Assembly (NCBI GenBank): GCA_959606905.1
Contig: CAUHML010000151.1
Coordinates: 1 to 7,786, forward strand
Direction: 5' to 3'
Source of the DNA: an uncultured Bacteroides sp.
GTDB taxonomy: Bacteria; Bacteroidota; Bacteroidia; Bacteroidales; Bacteroidaceae
Length of the DNA stretch: 7,786 nucleotides
A model generated the notes under the pieces. It saw only the letters and a program-made list of their open reading frames with translations. It ran no database searches and was not told the DNA's origin. A program made the position numbers and the translations under genes. This document shows positions 7,327 through 7,786 of this stretch, one piece after another. The first letter of the stretch is position 1; each line of letters opens with the position of its first letter.

Positions 7327-7362
7327 AAAAGAAGCACTCCCCGCGAATCACTTCGCAGGGAG
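7327..7362 (-). terminator. Intrinsic terminator for leftward transcription
   Basis: CTCCC (7337-7341) pairs with GGGAG (7358-7362) and GCGAA (7343-7347) with TTCGC (7352-7356), with one C/A mismatch on the plus strand (G-T on the minus strand) and a 4-nt loop. On the minus strand the hairpin is followed by TGCTTCTTTTAT, a T-rich tail. On the plus strand the following bases (ACTACTAACTAA) are not T-rich. It therefore fits a leftward transcript better than the end of the ccsBA operon. Confidence 0.55.
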
Positions 7363-7415
7363 ACTACTAACTAATAACTAACTTGTGGTTTACGTAATTT
7401 TTATATGACTTATTT
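7327..7415 (-). ncRNA. Candidate small RNA of about 90 nt
   Basis: A minus-strand promoter at 7453-7421 and the leftward terminator at 7362-7327 bracket roughly 90 nt with no ATG-initiated frame. The predicted start is near 7416-7413. The RNA would have an AU-rich single-stranded 5' part holding two AGTTAGT direct repeats 4 nt apart (within 7366-7383), then the GC-rich terminator hairpin. This layout is typical of small regulatory RNAs. No known RNA family is recognised. Expression and exact ends are predictions only. Confidence 0.4.
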
Positions 7416-7420
7416 ACAAT

Positions 7421-7453
7421 GCAAAGATAAGGTTTGCCATCTGTCTGTGCAAT
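7421..7453 (-). promoter_or_regulatory. Bacteroides-type minus-strand promoter
   Basis: On the minus strand, TATCTTTGC (7429-7421) matches TAnnTTTGC exactly, and ATTG (7453-7450) lies exactly 20 nt upstream. AATACC (minus strand 7470-7465), which contains a full TACCTAT heptamer, sits at the same distance from the -33 element as in the operon promoter at 387. The promoter points leftward into a gene-free stretch. Confidence 0.6.
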
Positions 7454-7547
7454 CGCATGATATAGGTATTCTGGACAGTCAGACATCCCTATTTATAGCT
7501 ATAATAAACGAAAGTAGAAAAGGTATCTATCAAAATCATTATTTGTA
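7454..7547. other. Shared upstream region between two divergent promoters
   Basis: This AT-rich stretch separates the leftward promoter at 7453-7421 from the rightward one at 7548-7583. It contains the perfect 12-bp palindrome TTATAGCTATAA (7493-7504), whose centre lies almost midway between the two -33 elements. An inverted pair, TGTCTG (7442-7447) and CAGACA (7480-7485), overlaps its left side. No reading frame is supported. Confidence 0.35.
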
Positions 7548-7583
7548 GGTATTGTCTGAGATTATTAAATGTTGCAATTTTGC
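7548..7583 (+). promoter_or_regulatory. Bacteroides-type plus-strand promoter at the right end
   Basis: GGTATTG (7548-7554) is followed after exactly 20 nt by CAATTTTGC (7575-7583), one base off the -7 consensus TAnnTTTGC. The GGTATTG box and the 20-nt spacing are the same as at the operon promoter (384-390 and 411-419). Transcription would begin near 7588-7591. Confidence 0.5.
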
Positions 7584-7618
7584 CAAAAAGAATTTATCTT
7601 ATTATACCGTAACCATTG

Positions 7619-7678
7619 ATGTGGAGTTCTCTCTATTATTATTTCTCTGTAATGTTAGTCACAAAAGAGAGACTATAA
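7619..7678 (+). CDS. Candidate leader peptide rich in aromatic residues
   Basis: A 19-codon frame, MWSSLYYYFSVMLVTKERL, with four consecutive aromatic codons (Tyr-Tyr-Tyr-Phe at 7634-7645). It starts about 30 nt after the predicted transcription start and stops just before two hairpins and an intrinsic terminator. The aromatic codons begin where the left arm of the first hairpin ends (7634), so a ribosome stalled there would block that hairpin. This is how amino-acid attenuation leaders are built. Against it, the Tyr codons come from a simple TAT repeat, the upstream ribosome signal is weak and the downstream gene is not in the window. Confidence 0.3.
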   Translation: MWSSLYYYFSVMLVTKERL

Positions 7679-7718
7679 AACCTTGTTCCAGGGAAGCATA
7701 CCTTCGGAACAACAAAAA

Positions 7719-7753
7719 GTCCGGACTTGGGAAAGCCCGGACCTTTATTTTAT
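7719..7753 (+). terminator. Strong intrinsic terminator
   Basis: GTCCGGACTT (7719-7728) pairs with AAGCCCGGAC (7733-7742) in a 10-position stem with one A/C mismatch and the 4-nt loop GGGA. It is followed by CTTTATTTTATA and preceded by an A-run, AAAAA (7714-7718). This is the clearest terminator in the window. It ends transcription from the promoter at 7548-7583, or attenuates it. Confidence 0.75.
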
Positions 7754-7786
7754 ATCCATCAATACAAGATATTAATACACCTCTAC

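Larger units (their letters stand above)
7588..7753 (+). ncRNA. Structured leader or small RNA ending in an intrinsic terminator
   Basis: From the predicted start near 7588 to the terminator tail there are about 165 nt with three hairpins. The first pairs AGT plus CTCTCT (7625-7634, one bulged T) with AGAGAGACT (7666-7674). The second pairs GTTCC (7685-7689) with GGAAC (7706-7710) and GAAG (7693-7696) with CTTC (7702-7705). The third is the terminator. TTCGGA (7703-7708) could instead pair with TCCGGA (7720-7725) using one G-U pair; that would open both the second hairpin and the terminator, an antiterminator-like alternative. It may be an attenuated leader of a gene beyond the right edge or a stand-alone small RNA. 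I recognise no named RNA family. Confidence 0.4.

Noticed and set aside
7337..7362. Main plus-strand terminator for the ccsBA operon
   Set aside because: The hairpin is good but the plus-strand bases after it are not T-rich; the T-rich tail is on the minus-strand side.

Overview
The window looks like Bacteroides or a close relative such as Phocaeicola. Three things point there: promoters with the Bacteroides -7 element TAnnTTTGC and a TTG-type -33 element, AT-rich leaders without strong Shine-Dalgarno sites, and lipoproteins with an acidic patch straight after the lipidated cysteine (CSDNDD, CNDDDN).

Positions 1-451 are an upstream region. It starts inside a short palindromic tandem repeat and ends in a promoter at 387-419. 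A dyad with NarL/LuxR-type 7-2-7 geometry overlaps the -33 element. Positions 452-7229 hold what looks like one plus-strand operon: an outer-membrane porin-like beta-barrel, an imelysin (peptidase M75 fold) lipoprotein, a small unrecognised ORF, a di-haem c lipoprotein of the DUF1111 / di-haem oxidoreductase family, and a fused System II cytochrome c synthase (CcsBA). Positions 7230-7786 have no ordinary gene. They hold a weak terminator, a convergent minus-strand candidate small RNA, and a plus-strand promoter. The plus promoter leads into a 19-codon tyrosine-rich reading frame and a strong intrinsic terminator.

The genes make sense as one envelope module. CcsBA attaches haem to the two CxxCH sites of the di-haem lipoprotein. 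That protein and the imelysin are probably anchored to the outer membrane, perhaps facing outward, and the barrel would be the route across it. Imelysin next to a DUF1111 protein also recurs in Proteobacteria, and imelysin is related to EfeO of the EfeUOB iron system. A redox-assisted metal or haem acquisition role is therefore my leading inference, but no substrate can be read from the sequence.

Three promoters, one before the operon and two divergent ones at the right end, share the same layout: a TACC/GGTA half-site at a fixed place next to the -33 element and a 20-nt spacer to the -7 element. They may answer to one regulator.
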